Assembly (NCBI RefSeq): GCF_009720625.1
Contig: NZ_CP046266.1
Coordinates: forward strand, 2,427,501-2,491,500
Direction: 5' to 3'
Origin: Metabacillus sediminilitoris
GTDB lineage: Bacteria; Bacillota; Bacilli; Bacillales; Bacillaceae
Length of the DNA: 64,000 nucleotides
The notes beneath the pieces are model-generated. The model was not told the origin of the DNA. It saw only the letters and a program-made list of their open reading frames with translations, and searched no databases. The translations under genes were made by a program, and so were the position numbers. Shown here piece by piece: positions 42,337 to 51,962 of this stretch; within the stretch, counting starts at the first letter, position 1, and each line of letters opens with the position of its first letter.

Positions 42337-43809
42337 ATGAAAATTTATATGGTGGCAAAGGATTCACTTGAAGCACAGGGAATACGCTGGATTGTTCAAT
42401 CACATTTAACAGGCATTCAATTGACGATATGGGATGATCTAATAGAGCTTTCCAAGGCGCTTGGACGTGATAAGCCGGATTTTCTTATTTTAGATATGGA
42501 TAAATGGTCTTTGGATGATGAGACGCTAAAGGATACGTTACAAACGAACAAAATCCGCTGGCTCGGTATTTCATCTGAGAGGGTTTTTCAAGTTGCCTAT
42601 CGCGGACTTCGCTTACATGCAGAGGATATTTTGTTTCGCCCGTTTTCTCCGACAGATTTAATCAAACAAATTCAGCAATTACGGTTTCAAATCAGAAACG
42701 AGCAGCAGCAATCACCAAATCGTAAAATGGAAAAACCAGAAAGTGTTGTTGGCATTGATTACGTTGATTTTTTCTTAGCGGAACACACTCATCCAAAACC
42801 TGTCATTATGTCGGCCTTTTTGACGCCGCATGGACACACACTGCCCCTTGTCCATGATACGTTACAAGGCTATCACTTTACGGGAAAGCATCGATTTTTT
42901 GCCGTATCTGAGTTCATATTCGGGATCCATGAAACGGAAGAATCGATCCTGCTTATGGAAGAATACCGTACTTTTCTGACACACTGGAAGGATCAGATGG
43001 AGGAGCCGCTTGCCCTTGTTATCAATACATCAACTGAAAAAGGTACGATAAAAGATGTTTATCAACATACAAAGCAGCTAACTGAACAAGTCTTTTTCGA
43101 AGGATATGATATTATTTTGGCAGAAAATGAATGGTCAGGCTGGTTGGATATGGATCCCTTACTTACACCGCTTGAGCAGCGCCAATGGATCGAAATGCTT
43201 GAGAAGCGGGATACAAAAGCGATTCGGGAGTGGGTGGAGCATGAATTTTTCACCTATCGAAAACCGTATCCGAGTCCATCTATGGTTCGAATCCGGCTTA
43301 CTAGCGTTCTCGCGCAAATTCGCCGCTATATGAAAGCCTACAAGAGGCAGGAAGCAGAATGGGAAACGGCCTATCATCATATTTTTCAGCATATTATCCA
43401 AAAGCCAGTGATTTACCAAATCGTTTCAGAGTTGCTTACGTTTACGACACAATTACTAGAATCTGGTCATGATGAAGGTCAAGAAGGCAGAGGGACGTTA
43501 GTGGAAAAAGTAAAGGCGCTGATTGAATCAAACTATTGGGATGCTCAGTGGAATTTAGCGGCATGTGCTGACGTGCTTCGCATCAATAAAAGCACACTAA
43601 GCCGCCGTTTTGCAACTGAATCAGGACAATCCTTCCGAGATACACTGCATCAAGTACGCATTCGAGAAGCGAAACGCCTATTACATGAATCCGATTTACC
43701 GTTAGACGAAATTTCACGGTTAACAGGATATTCTCATCAAACCTATTTTAATGCTAAGTTCAAGCAGCTGGAAGGATGCACACCATTGGCTTTTCGGTCA
43801 GGGATATGA
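42337..43809 (+). CDS. AraC-family regulator with receiver-like N-terminus
   Basis: A 490-residue regulator. Residues 1-120 look like a response-regulator receiver fold (KIYMVAKDSLEAQGIRWI, then DFLILDMDKWSLDDE with the acceptor Asp position, and ILFRPFSPTDLIKQI with a Lys-less end). A central domain of unknown fold follows. The C-terminal 100 residues hold two AraC helix-turn-helix motifs: AACADVLRINKSTLSRRFATE and LDEISRLTGYSHQTYFNAKF. This is the YesN-type layout, though no kinase gene is adjacent. GAGGTG before ATG 42337 favours that start over the TTG two codons earlier. Base composition is slightly higher in GC than its neighbours. Confidence 0.87.
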   Translation: MKIYMVAKDSLEAQGIRWIVQSHLTGIQLTIWDDLIELSKALGRDKPDFLILDMDKWSLDDETLKDTLQTNKIRWLGISSERVFQVAYRGLRLHAEDILFRPFSPTDLIKQIQQLRFQIRNEQQQSPNRKMEKPESVVGIDYVDFFLAEHTHPKPVIMSAFLTPHGHTLPLVHDTLQGYHFTGKHRFFAVSEFIFGIHETEESILLMEEYRTFLTHWKDQMEEPLALVINTSTEKGTIKDVYQHTKQLTEQVFFEGYDIILAENEWSGWLDMDPLLTPLEQRQWIEMLEKRDTKAIREWVEHEFFTYRKPYPSPSMVRIRLTSVLAQIRRYMKAYKRQEAEWETAYHHIFQHIIQKPVIYQIVSELLTFTTQLLESGHDEGQEGRGTLVEKVKALIESNYWDAQWNLAACADVLRINKSTLSRRFATESGQSFRDTLHQVRIREAKRLLHESDLPLDEISRLTGYSHQTYFNAKFKQLEGCTPLAFRSGI

Positions 43810-44123
43810 TTGAAGGCTTTAGAGAAGTTTAGGCTTTTCTTTTTTGTTTTTGCAGGGCAGGATGTACAAAGTTCAAGGCTGAAGACTATGACGATTCATA
43901 TTTAAGGACATGTTCTTCTTTTACATAAACTAAACTTATAGAGATCCAGATTGTTAAACGATTTGTTAAGGGACAAAAAAGTTGTTTCATTTACAATAAA
44001 GTCGTTTATAAAGTAATAAAATTTATAAAAAATACGAGTCATTCTATTAAACAATCGGGCCATATTCTTGAATAATTTAGGGAATACTTTTATTTATAGA
44101 TTTAATATAGGAGGATAAGTCAT
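43810..44123. other. Intergenic region
   Basis: About 310 AT-rich bases. A poorly preserved array resembling the 20-bp repeats (AAAAAAGTTGTTTCATTTA, AAAGTCGTTTATAAAG) lies at 43969-44020, next to a repeat of the TTAAACAATCGGGC type. No gene. Confidence 0.5.
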
Positions 44124-44126
44124 ATG

Positions 44127-45137
44127 ATGGATAATACCAAAAATGTGAATGGAAAATTAACATCAGCCGAAATGGGAAAGCTTTGGACAACTTATACGGG
44201 GAATACTTTGTCAAAGTGTGTTCTTAGTTATTATCTTCAACATATCGATGACCAAGATATCAAAAAGGTTGTAGAAAACGCCCTGAATTTAAGTGAGAAA
44301 ATTGTGGAAAATATTAAAGAAATATTTATGAAAGACAACTTTCCTATACCGATTGGATTTACGGATGAAGATGTGAACTTAACTGCCCCAAGGTTATTTT
44401 TAGATGATTTTTATCTTCATTACTTGAAATATACGTGTAAAGCAGGGATGAGCATTTATTCAATTGCTATTCCTATAATGACAAGAGAAGATATAAGAGA
44501 ATTTTTTATCAATATCTTTAACTCTACAGTAAATTTAATAACTGAAATTAATGATTTATTAATAGCAAAAGGATTATATATAAAACCACCACAAATTCCG
44601 ACACCAGAAAAAGTAGATTTTATAAGAAAACAAAATTATTTAAATGGGTTTTTTGGAAATATTAGATCTCTTCATGCATTAGAAATTACCCATCTTTATG
44701 ATAATATTGAAAATAATGTTACAAGTAGGGCTTTATTAATTGGTTTTAGTCAAGTAGCTAAAACGGAGGAAATTCAAAAGTTTTTTTTAAGAGGAGTGGA
44801 AATGACTAATAAACAAATAGAGGCCTATGCACAACAATTACATAAAGAGAACTTACCATCTCATCCATTATTGGATGACCTAGTGAGTATTTCAACAATT
44901 TCTCCTTTTTCTGATAAATTAATGTTATGGCATAAAATAGAAATGTTTTCCATGAGAATTAGATCTATTGCAAATGCAATATCACTTAATGGAAGGAAAG
45001 ATATTGCTAAAATGTATACTGAATTCCATTTGGATATTGGGCTATATGTAGAAGACGCTGCTAATATTATGATTGACCATGGTTGGATGGAACAACCACC
45101 AAAAGCTATCAATCGTGAAGATTTGGCAAAAGGTTAG
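44127..45137 (+). CDS. DUF3231 family protein
   Basis: A 336-residue, all-helical protein made of two similar halves, each with a ferritin-like four-helix pattern: LTSAEMGKLWTTYTGNTLSK in the first, and FGNIRSLHALEITHLYDNIEN in the second. This is the DUF3231 pattern of Bacillus, of unknown function. YYLQHIDDQDIKKVVENAL and the repeated NFPIPIGFTDEDVN and NLPSHPLLDDLVS loops are typical. AGGAGG lies upstream of twin ATGs at 44124/44127. The group II intron follows 80 bases after the stop codon. Confidence 0.88.
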   Translation: MDNTKNVNGKLTSAEMGKLWTTYTGNTLSKCVLSYYLQHIDDQDIKKVVENALNLSEKIVENIKEIFMKDNFPIPIGFTDEDVNLTAPRLFLDDFYLHYLKYTCKAGMSIYSIAIPIMTREDIREFFINIFNSTVNLITEINDLLIAKGLYIKPPQIPTPEKVDFIRKQNYLNGFFGNIRSLHALEITHLYDNIENNVTSRALLIGFSQVAKTEEIQKFFLRGVEMTNKQIEAYAQQLHKENLPSHPLLDDLVSISTISPFSDKLMLWHKIEMFSMRIRSIANAISLNGRKDIAKMYTEFHLDIGLYVEDAANIMIDHGWMEQPPKAINREDLAKG

Positions 45138-45213
45138 AATAATTTGAAGAATGAAAAAGAAACTTTATTGACCTAAACCAGTAGATTTAGTGATCTTCAA
45201 GAATCAGGCGCTT

Positions 45214-47153
45214 GTGCGGCCAAGCTTAGGTCGTATCATATAACGGGTGGGATTCCCGTCGAGTAAGAACTAGCCATTCGCTCGTAGAGTCTTGGAGGAC
45301 TAAAGGTAACTTTAGTCTTTAAGCGTAGACAGTTAGGTGGCGGGCCGAAAGCCAACTGGTTGAAGGGATTGAGCTCCATAATGATTGTAAATCGAGAGGG
45401 CTGATGCTTTAAGCGCTGCAGAAAGCTACATTTTATCTTTCGATAAAGGCAAGAAGGGTAAAACCTCTCTGGAGTCATAGACCTTGGCACGTTATACATT
45501 GATATGATACGGCAACTTGGGAGACCCTACCGGTCTTTTCTTTTTTTAGAAGAGTATGGTGTACAAGCGATAAAAAGCAAGGAAACCAAATGCCGATGTA
45601 GGGAGTCGGATAGCGGCGTAGTACCAATGAAGTTGGGTAATGCCGATGGAGGAAAGGCTGCTACCTAGTTATCACCCTTGCTAGGGACACATTTACTACA
45701 CACAGAGGTAGGTATAACTAAATGGAAACAAAACTACTAAGGATAGCAGAATTAGCAAAATCTGATCCTAAAATGAAATTCACATCACTTGCACATTTAT
45801 TAAATAAGCAAGTACTAGCTCAATGTCATCATGAACTACCCAATAGGAAAGCAACCGGGATTAACGGTACAACTAAAGAGAAATACGGTGAAAATTTAGA
45901 AGAAAACATAGAGGAGTTAGTAAGTAGGCTTAAAAGCAAAAGTTATCGTCCTGTTCCAGTAAGGAGAATGTATATTCCGAAGCTCAATTCAAATAAGAAA
46001 AGACCATTAGGAATACCGGAACACGAAGACAAGATTGTTCAAAAAGGCATTACAAAGATACTAAATACCATCTTTGAAAATGATTTTCTAGATTGTTCCT
46101 TTGGGTTTCGTCCTAACCGTAGTTGCCATGATGCTTTGAAAATACTGAACTTCTATATTGAAAAGAGATCAGTAAATTATGTAGTTGATGTCGATATTAA
46201 AGGATTCTTTGACAACGTTGACCACAAATGGATGATGGAGTTCTTAAAACTGCGAATTGCTGACCCCAACCTATTAAGAATAATTGGTAGGTTTCTTAAA
46301 GGTGGATACATGGAGGAAGGTAAGAAATACAAAACAGACAATGGCACACCGCAAGGTGGAGTAATATCTCCGGTATTAGCCAATGTGTATCTCCATTATG
46401 TCCTCGACTTATGGTTTGAGAAAAAGGTCAAGAAACAATGCAAGGGGCAGGCATATATAGTAAGGTATGCAGATGACTTTGTGTGCTGTTTTCAATATCA
46501 GAGCGAAGCTCAGGAATTCTTCCAATCATTAAAATGTAGATTAAAGAAATTTAACTTGGAAATTGCCGAGGATAAAACCAAAATTATTCCCTTCGGGCGG
46601 TTTGCTGAGAAATATGCAAAACAAAAGGGAAATAGTAAACCAGCGACCTTTGATTTCCTAGGCTTTACACACTATTGCGGGAAAAGCAAACAAGGGAAAT
46701 TTCGGGTGAAACGGAAATCCAGTAGGAAGAAAGTCCAAGGTAAACTAAAAGAGTCTAAAGAATGGCTGAAGAAGAATAGAAATAAAGATATTCATATGAT
46801 CATGGACAGATTTAGACGCTCGCTTATAGGTTATTACAACTATTATTGCATAACTGATAATACCCTAAATGTTAGCAACTTCAAAGATAAAATCGAGAAC
46901 TTACTGTTTAAATGGCTCAATAGAAGAAGTCAAAGGAAATCCTTTACATGGGATAAATTCAGACTATTTCTTGATAAATATCCACTACCTTCACCGAAAA
47001 TTAAAGTGAATATATATGATTTAAGAAAAGAAATTAGCTACATTCTGTGAACGATGACTAGGAGGAGCCGTGTGCATTAATAGTGCAAGCACGGTTCTGT
47101 GAGGGGATGGAGTACAATTTACCGTAAGGTAGAAAGGCCCCCTTCTACTCGAC
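45214..47153 (+). mobile_element. Group II intron with internal reverse transcriptase
   Basis: The element begins GTGCGGCCAAG (45214), with a structured 5' region of about 500 bases, then the reverse transcriptase gene (45722-47050). Domain V lies at about 47065-47106 (GAGCCGTGTGC, ATTAATAG region, then GCACGGTTCTGTGAGGGG), and domain VI ends CTACTCGAC (47153). These are the standard group II landmarks. It sits in intergenic DNA whose left flank (GATCTTCAAGAATCAGGCGCT) matches the dispersed repeat seen intact at about 48958. Ends are set by motif and could be off by a base or two. Confidence 0.88.
45722..47050 (+). CDS. ltrA: Group II intron reverse transcriptase/maturase
   Basis: A 442-residue intron-encoded protein. 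The RT domain shows RRMYIPKLNSNKKRPLGIPE, VVDVDIKGFFDNVDH (catalytic Asp), NGTPQGGVISPVLANVYL and the YADD box in IVRYADDFVCCFQ. The maturase domain X follows (RFRRSLIGYYNYYCITDN). The protein ends soon after X without an HNH endonuclease domain, like the shorter bacterial group II proteins. It should help the intron splice and, lacking En, move by using nascent DNA strands. The frame is undamaged. Confidence 0.93.
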   Translation: METKLLRIAELAKSDPKMKFTSLAHLLNKQVLAQCHHELPNRKATGINGTTKEKYGENLEENIEELVSRLKSKSYRPVPVRRMYIPKLNSNKKRPLGIPEHEDKIVQKGITKILNTIFENDFLDCSFGFRPNRSCHDALKILNFYIEKRSVNYVVDVDIKGFFDNVDHKWMMEFLKLRIADPNLLRIIGRFLKGGYMEEGKKYKTDNGTPQGGVISPVLANVYLHYVLDLWFEKKVKKQCKGQAYIVRYADDFVCCFQYQSEAQEFFQSLKCRLKKFNLEIAEDKTKIIPFGRFAEKYAKQKGNSKPATFDFLGFTHYCGKSKQGKFRVKRKSSRKKVQGKLKESKEWLKKNRNKDIHMIMDRFRRSLIGYYNYYCITDNTLNVSNFKDKIENLLFKWLNRRSQRKSFTWDKFRLFLDKYPLPSPKIKVNIYDLRKEISYIL

Positions 47154-47190
47154 TTATTAGCAGAGTGCCCCTGTAATAGTGTAGATTTTG

Positions 47191-47270
47191 AAAAGGGTGG
47201 TACATATTATACATGACTAATATGTACCACCCTTTTTTTATGATTTTTTACATTTTAGGTCTTGATAATT
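47191..47270. repeat. Covarying hairpin repeat, copy 3
   Basis: A perfect 16-bp stem, AAAAGGGTGGTACATA (47191-47206) with 47221-47236. The loop contains ATGACTAA, followed by a T run and the tail TTTTTACATTTTAGGTCTTGATAA. It lies between the group II intron and sleB, where it can also serve as a terminator. Confidence 0.8.
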
Positions 47271-47322
47271 TATAAATTATCGTATTTTAATTCACAAATT
47301 GATTCAAAATTCATCTATCATC

Positions 47323-48054
47323 CTATCTACAAAAAATATGTTTCCCAATTTGTTTTATTTGCGGTCTTCCCCATATCCAACTACTTGTTGCCGTATCAGG
47401 ATTAAAATAATAAAGCGCATTTTCTGTAGGGTCCCAGCCATTAATGGCATCAAGTACAGCTTTTTTTGATGTTTCATTAGGAGTCAGCCAAATTTGTCCA
47501 TCAGCCACCGCAGTAAAAGCCAACGGTTCAAAGATAACACCAGATACTGTATTAGGAAATGTCGGGCTCTTAACACGATTTAAAATAACAGCTGCGACCG
47601 CAACTTGTCCAATATATGGTTCACCCCGTGCTTCTCCATGAACAGCATTTGCAATGAGTTGAATGTCATTTTGAGAAAATCCTGCTGGAACATTAATGGC
47701 TGTTGATTTTTGAGCTTGATCAGCCCCCTTAGTGTAATCATATTTCGTCACATTAACTAGCTTTTGCCTCGTTTTTAAACCTGCTACCCCATCGACTGGG
47801 AGTCCGAATTCAGATTGAAAATTCCGAAGCGCCCAATATGTCCCCCAGCCAAAAACACCATCAATTCCCCCCTTGTAAAAGCCAATATACTCTAGACGAG
47901 ATTGCAACTCAATTACATCATCCCCAACTGCCCCCCGTTGAATAACTTGATTTGTAAAGGCATCAGTGTTGCTTTCCTGGAGTGTTAAAATCGTTCCACT
48001 TAAAAAAATGACTAAAAGAATAAATATATGTTTCTTCTTTATCATATTGCTCAT
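47323..48054 (-). CDS. sleB: Spore cortex-lytic enzyme SleB
   Basis: A 243-residue germination hydrolase. It has a signal peptide (KKKHIFILLVIFLSGTILT), a peptidoglycan-binding domain (QRGAVGDDVIELQSRLEYIG to VDGVAGLKTRQKL) and a C-terminal Hydrolase_2 lytic transglycosylase domain. That domain starts NDIQLIANAVHGEARGEPYIG with the catalytic Glu (HGEARGE) and continues to ALYYFNPDTATSSWIW. It degrades cortex muramic-delta-lactam peptidoglycan at germination. AGGAGG favours MSNMIKKK at 48054 over upstream ATGs. In Bacillus sleB is normally paired with ypeB, needed for its stability; ypeB is not next to it here, so it may be a second copy. Confidence 0.92.
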   Translation of the reverse strand: MSNMIKKKHIFILLVIFLSGTILTLQESNTDAFTNQVIQRGAVGDDVIELQSRLEYIGFYKGGIDGVFGWGTYWALRNFQSEFGLPVDGVAGLKTRQKLVNVTKYDYTKGADQAQKSTAINVPAGFSQNDIQLIANAVHGEARGEPYIGQVAVAAVILNRVKSPTFPNTVSGVIFEPLAFTAVADGQIWLTPNETSKKAVLDAINGWDPTENALYYFNPDTATSSWIWGRPQIKQIGKHIFCR

Positions 48055-48304
48055 TATTTTCCTCCTGATCATTAACATATTGTTATTTTTTGTAGGGAGT
48101 AAATTTTTATTCAATCAAAGGATCAATCAGCTGCAATAAAACGAAAAGTGAGCAACCATAAAAAGAGCAACCGGTTGAAAATATCTCTTACCGTATTAAG
48201 AAGAATTGAAGGCATTTTTCGGTCTTTATAGAGTACAAAAGAAACTTTTATCTAAAATTAAAAATCAATAAATAAATGTTCTTCAATTATAGGGAGCAAG
48301 AATT

Positions 48305-48343
48305 GAAAAAAAATGGACTGTTTCAACAGTCCATTTTTTTGGT
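48305..48343. terminator. Intrinsic terminator
   Basis: Stem AAAAAATGGACTGTT/AACAGTCCATTTTTT with a two-base loop. It has A and T runs on both sides and so may work in both directions. No gene lies directly next to it. Confidence 0.75.
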
Positions 48344-48658
48344 TATTAATCTTTTAATAACTTCTTATCAGTTTTTCCATTGGTCATTCTCTATCTATTT
48401 CAACTTTTAATAGAAGAATCCTTAAAATCAAGTACAGAACAGTACGAAAAAAAAGAATATCAAAAAACTGTTCGACATCGACATATTTTTACAAAATTGC
48501 TGCCTTATTTGTCCTATATTAATAATTGCCTTGATTATTTCGTTCAATGAAATAAGTTTGGTTTAAGTAGTCTAATAAAAAATATGATTAAAATCAGTGT
48601 TTTAATCACATCTGGATTAACTGTTTATACTTTAATTATGAAGTGGAAGGGGTTTTGT
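48344..48658. other. Intergenic region
   Basis: AT-rich, no gene. A frame from 48584 runs into the CPCC gene but has no ribosome binding site before 48659. Confidence 0.45.
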
Positions 48659-48925
48659 ATGAAATATACTTGTCCTTGCTGTGGATATAAATCATTAAAT
48701 GAAGAACCAACTGATACATATGCAATTTGCAGGATATGCTTTTGGGAAGATGACGGTTTACAATTTCGAGATCCTGATTACGAAGACGGAGCAAATGGAG
48801 TTTCATTAAGGCAAGCACAGAAGAACTTCATTAAGTTTGGAGCATGTGATGAGGACTGTATTGAATTTGTAAGGAAGCCAAATAAGAAAGATATAAAAGA
48901 ACCTCATTGGAAACCGTTTATTTAG
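48659..48925 (+). CDS. CPCC-family cysteine-rich protein
   Basis: An 88-residue protein beginning KYTCPCCGYKSLNEEP, with a second Cys pair CRICFWEDDGLQ and then GANGVSLRQAQKNF and GACDEDCIEFVRKP. This is the CPCC domain, probably zinc-binding (CPCC plus CRIC), often found in toxin-immunity neighbourhoods. AAGGGG precedes ATG 48659. No partner toxin is visible here. Confidence 0.8.
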   Translation: MKYTCPCCGYKSLNEEPTDTYAICRICFWEDDGLQFRDPDYEDGANGVSLRQAQKNFIKFGACDEDCIEFVRKPNKKDIKEPHWKPFI

Positions 48926-48949
48926 AAAAAGTTATAGAGCTAAACTAGA

Positions 48950-49035
48950 AGCTTTAGTGATCTTCAATAATCGGGCGCTATCCTGGAACAAGGATCAGCG
49001 CTTATTTCATTTTAGGGCCAGATAATTGAAAAAGG
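48950..49035. repeat. Dispersed intergenic repeat, complete-looking copy
   Basis: GATCTTCAATAATCGGGCGCT, then a stem CCTGGAACAAGG with flanking GCGCTATCC/GGATCAGCGC, then TTAGGGCCAGATAATTGAA. Closely related copies lie at about 1325-1390 and 62635-62705. The left half also forms the left flank of the group II intron at 45185-45213. Confidence 0.7.
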
Positions 49036-49212
49036 AATACTGGAATGATTGAAGAATTTGTAGAACAAAGATGTAGCTGTATATTAAGGATCGCATTTTC
49101 TTATTCAAATAACGGGGTAGAAGTGTGTAATAAAGAAGCATTGTTCACCGCCAACTAGCTAATCAATATTAATCAGCTTGATGCATTTACATTAATTCTC
49201 AATAAATAGGGG

Positions 49213-49755
49213 ATGATGTTAGTAAAACACTCGAAAGGGTTTGTTTTAATGCACGTCGCTATTGCGGTTCTAACTATTGTAGCTTCCTTTAAGTGGGGAA
49301 ACTGGAAAAACTGGAGACAATACCATGCCAGTATGTTTTTTATTGCCACGGGAGGATTACTGTACGAATATATTGTAAAAGAAAATACCTTATGGAAGTT
49401 CCACCCTGATTTTTTATACGGACATGAAATGGTCGTAATTGTATATGCTTTAATCACGATGCCTGTTAGTCTCTTGCTATTTCTTTCCCATTTTCCAGAG
49501 GGATTGTTTAAACGAGCATTTTACATATTGATTTGGTCTGGAATTTACATTATTTTTGAGTGGACATTATTGGTGTTCGGAAGAATCTCTTATCAAAATG
49601 GATGGAAATTTTGGTATTCTTTTTTATTTGATATTGTCATGTTTTCAGTAATTGCACTGCATCAGTTTAAACCATTCCGAGCTTATATCATATCTTTATT
49701 AATTATCATCTTCTTAATAAATTACTTTAATATTCCTTTTAAGTTCAGTAAATGA
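49213..49755 (+). CDS. CBO0543-type membrane protein
   Basis: A 180-residue integral membrane protein with about five helices, of the CBO0543 family common in Bacillus: KWGNWKNWRQYHASMFFIATGG near the start, then LWKFHPDFLYGHEMVV and GIYIIFEWTLLVFG. Function unknown. No strong ribosome binding site is visible (AGGGGATG before the first ATG). A short preceding frame (49043 onward) encodes IEEFVEQRCSCIL and may be an unrelated remnant. Confidence 0.7.
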   Translation: MMLVKHSKGFVLMHVAIAVLTIVASFKWGNWKNWRQYHASMFFIATGGLLYEYIVKENTLWKFHPDFLYGHEMVVIVYALITMPVSLLLFLSHFPEGLFKRAFYILIWSGIYIIFEWTLLVFGRISYQNGWKFWYSFLFDIVMFSVIALHQFKPFRAYIISLLIIIFLINYFNIPFKFSK

Positions 49756-50030
49756 CGCTTATTAAACTATCGGGTGCGATTCTTAAAGATCTGGCTGCAC
49801 AAACGGAAGCCTTTTTCTTATTCGACTAAAGTGGCAGGTTAGTTTAACAACTATAAATTGAATAGTTTTAAGTTTTAAAAAGGCATTTCCTTTGTAATGA
49901 GAAATGCTTTTTATTTTTGTCATAAATTATTTATCAATAAAAATGGATTAAAAATAAATAAAAATTTATTGAAAAACAATAAATAATGTGTTAAATTTCA
50001 AAATGACAATAAATAAGAGAGGTGCTTTTT

Positions 50031-50522
50031 ATGAAACGAGGTTCAACATTATTTTTAAAGATAGCTGTTATCTGTATTGGCATTCCTATTCTTGCTTTGT
50101 GCATATTTTTGTTGCCTCAGATAGCGAATGAAGCAATTGAAGAAGCAAAAAAGGGTGCAGAGTTGGCTTATGTGGTATTTGCCATTTTAATTGTTATGTA
50201 TGGATCGGCAATCCCGTTTTACTTGGCATTGTATCAAGCATTAAGACTTTTAAGTTATATTGACAAGAATCAAGCGTTCTCGGAATTATCTGTAAGAGCT
50301 CTAAAGAAAATCAAAAACTGTGCCATCACAATCAGTGGCTTGTATGTGGTAGCCCTGCCATTCGTCTATATCATAGCGGAGTGGGATGACGCGCCGGGTC
50401 TCGTATTAATCGGAATGGTCATTATTGGTGCTTCAATAGTTATCGCAGTCTTTGCTGCTGTTCTTCAAAAGCTTTTAAAAGAAGCTATCGATATAAAATC
50501 AGAAAATGATTTAACGGTCTGA
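50031..50522 (+). CDS. DUF2975 membrane protein
   Basis: A 163-residue protein with four helices: FLKIAVICIGIPILALCIFL, AYVVFAILIVMYGSAIPFYL, ISGLYVVALPFVYIIAEWD and VLIGMVIIGASIVIAVFAA. This is the DUF2975 layout, in which a membrane protein is encoded just before a small Xre-type regulator. GAGAGG before ATG 50031 decides the start; an upstream GTG at 50022 is less likely. Its stop codon is nine bases before the regulator's start, so they form a two-gene unit, as in B. subtilis YozF/YozG-like pairs. Confidence 0.82.
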   Translation: MKRGSTLFLKIAVICIGIPILALCIFLLPQIANEAIEEAKKGAELAYVVFAILIVMYGSAIPFYLALYQALRLLSYIDKNQAFSELSVRALKKIKNCAITISGLYVVALPFVYIIAEWDDAPGLVLIGMVIIGASIVIAVFAAVLQKLLKEAIDIKSENDLTV

Positions 50523-50532
50523 GGTGATAACA

Positions 50533-50751
50533 ATGGCGATAATAATCAATATTGATGTGATGTTAGCTAAACGAAAAATGAGCGTTACAGAACTTTCTGA
50601 GAGGGTTGGAATAACGATGGCTAATCTTTCTATATTGAAAAATGGAAAGGCAAAAGCAATTCGATTATCAACTTTAGAAGCGATTTGTAAGGCTTTAGAA
50701 TGTCAACCTGGAGATATTTTAGAATACAAAAGCGACGAAGACACTCATTGA
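50533..50751 (+). CDS. YozG-like Xre helix-turn-helix regulator
   Basis: A 72-residue Cro/C1-type protein: MLAKRKMSVTELSERVGIT, then NLSILKNGKAKAIRLSTLEAIC and a C-terminal CQPGDILEYKSDED. GAGGTG lies seven bases before ATG 50533. It follows and overlaps in spacing with the DUF2975 gene and likely controls that unit, as is usual for the pair. Confidence 0.88.
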   Translation: MAIIINIDVMLAKRKMSVTELSERVGITMANLSILKNGKAKAIRLSTLEAICKALECQPGDILEYKSDEDTH

Positions 50752-50766
50752 ATCATAATGAACTAA

Positions 50767-50800
50767 GCAGGTGTTTTAGATACCACCTGCTTTACACTTT
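50767..50800. terminator. Intrinsic terminator
   Basis: Stem GCAGGTG/CACCTGC with a ten-base loop and a T-rich tail, ending the DUF2975/YozG unit. Confidence 0.7.
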
Positions 50801-51200
50801 TGTTTGGGTTTTTCTTAAGTATAGTAAGATCATTGACTTTGAAGAATTTCGCTGGTTAATCAAGTGACTTGACTTATTCAGCAAATTTTCAATTGATTTT
50901 TGAGGTAGATTAAAAGATTATCAAAATAGAGACATAAAAGAGTCCATGTCCCTTATACAATATAGTTCGATGTGATTCAGTGATACTCACTTCACCAATT
51001 CTAAAACAATCACTGATAGATTGTGAATGGTTGAACTTTACTCAACGTAGCAAGATAGGTGAAAAAGTTATCAATGAAATAGTTCCTTCTATAAAAATAG
51101 AGTTTTTGGAAGTATAAAGACACCTGAATCCCATTCTGACAATATGCTGTGTCCGGAGGGTAATTGAGAGATCAACAACAACATTTTGGGGGGACAGACA
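50801..51200. other. Intergenic region with possible gene remnant
   Basis: At about 50940-51116 one frame stays open and reads VILTSPILKQSLIDCEWLNF then GEKVINEIVPSIKIEF and a stop, without a start codon. It looks like the C-terminal end of a decayed gene that could not be identified. The remainder is AT-rich. Confidence 0.4.
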
Positions 51201-51962
51201 ATGTCAATGAAAATTCCTTTTTTCAATAATAAACAATCGAAAGAATTCTTCCATTATCCGGAAGATCATACACCAGATCATATTGCCATAATTATGGACG
51301 GAAACGGACGCTGGGCCGGGAAGCGGGGCATGCCCAGAGTTGCTGGCCATAAAGAAGGGCTATCTGCCGTCGTAAAAATTGTCAAGGCAGCAGTCAAATG
51401 CAAGGTGAAGGTTCTGACACTTTATACGTTTTCCACGGAAAACTGGAAACGTCCAAAGCCAGAGATCGACTTTATATTGAGACTTCCCAAGGAGTTTCTA
51501 CATATTTATCTGCCAGACCTTATAGCCAATAATGTGCGCATTGAGGCAATCGGTGATATGGAAAATCTTCCGGCCTATACACGTGAATCCGTACAGTTTG
51601 CAATTGACCGTACCCGGGACAATGACGGTCTTCAGCTGAATTTTGCGCTCAACTATGGGAGTAGACGCGAGATTCTGAATGCCATGAAAAAAATGTTCAC
51701 AGATATAAACGATGCGAAATTGTCAATGGATGAAGTGGATGAACAGCAGTTTTCAGAATACCTGAATACAGCCGGTATGTCAGACCCTGACCTGCTTATT
51801 CGCACCGGCGGGGAAAAACGCCTGAGCAATTTCCTGCTCTGGCAGCTGGCATACACGGAGTTCTGGTTTACCGATGTGTTGTGGCCGGATTTCTCCGAGA
51901 AGGAATTTCTGCATGCGCTTGAGGAATACCGGCAACGAAAGAGAAGGTATGGCGGAATATAA
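51201..51962 (+). CDS. uppS: Isoprenyl (undecaprenyl) diphosphate synthase paralogue
   Basis: A 253-residue cis-prenyltransferase. HIAIIMDGNGRWAGKRG holds the catalytic Asp and the phosphate-binding loop, followed by AGHKEGLSAVVKIV, TLYTFSTENWKRP and the C-terminal PDLLIRTGGEKRLSNFLLWQ with Arg residues for isopentenyl diphosphate, then YTEFWFTDVLWPDF. It makes the C55 lipid carrier for wall polymers. In Bacillus the housekeeping uppS lies between frr and cdsA; this copy stands alone. Its GC content and codon use are clearly higher than those of its AT-rich surroundings, which suggests transfer. GGGGGG precedes ATG 51201. Confidence 0.9.
   Translation: MSMKIPFFNNKQSKEFFHYPEDHTPDHIAIIMDGNGRWAGKRGMPRVAGHKEGLSAVVKIVKAAVKCKVKVLTLYTFSTENWKRPKPEIDFILRLPKEFLHIYLPDLIANNVRIEAIGDMENLPAYTRESVQFAIDRTRDNDGLQLNFALNYGSRREILNAMKKMFTDINDAKLSMDEVDEQQFSEYLNTAGMSDPDLLIRTGGEKRLSNFLLWQLAYTEFWFTDVLWPDFSEKEFLHALEEYRQRKRRYGGI

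Noticed and set aside
44861..45112. Minus-strand frames inside the DUF3231 gene and within the large catabolic genes
   Set aside because: They are antisense shadows of well-supported genes.
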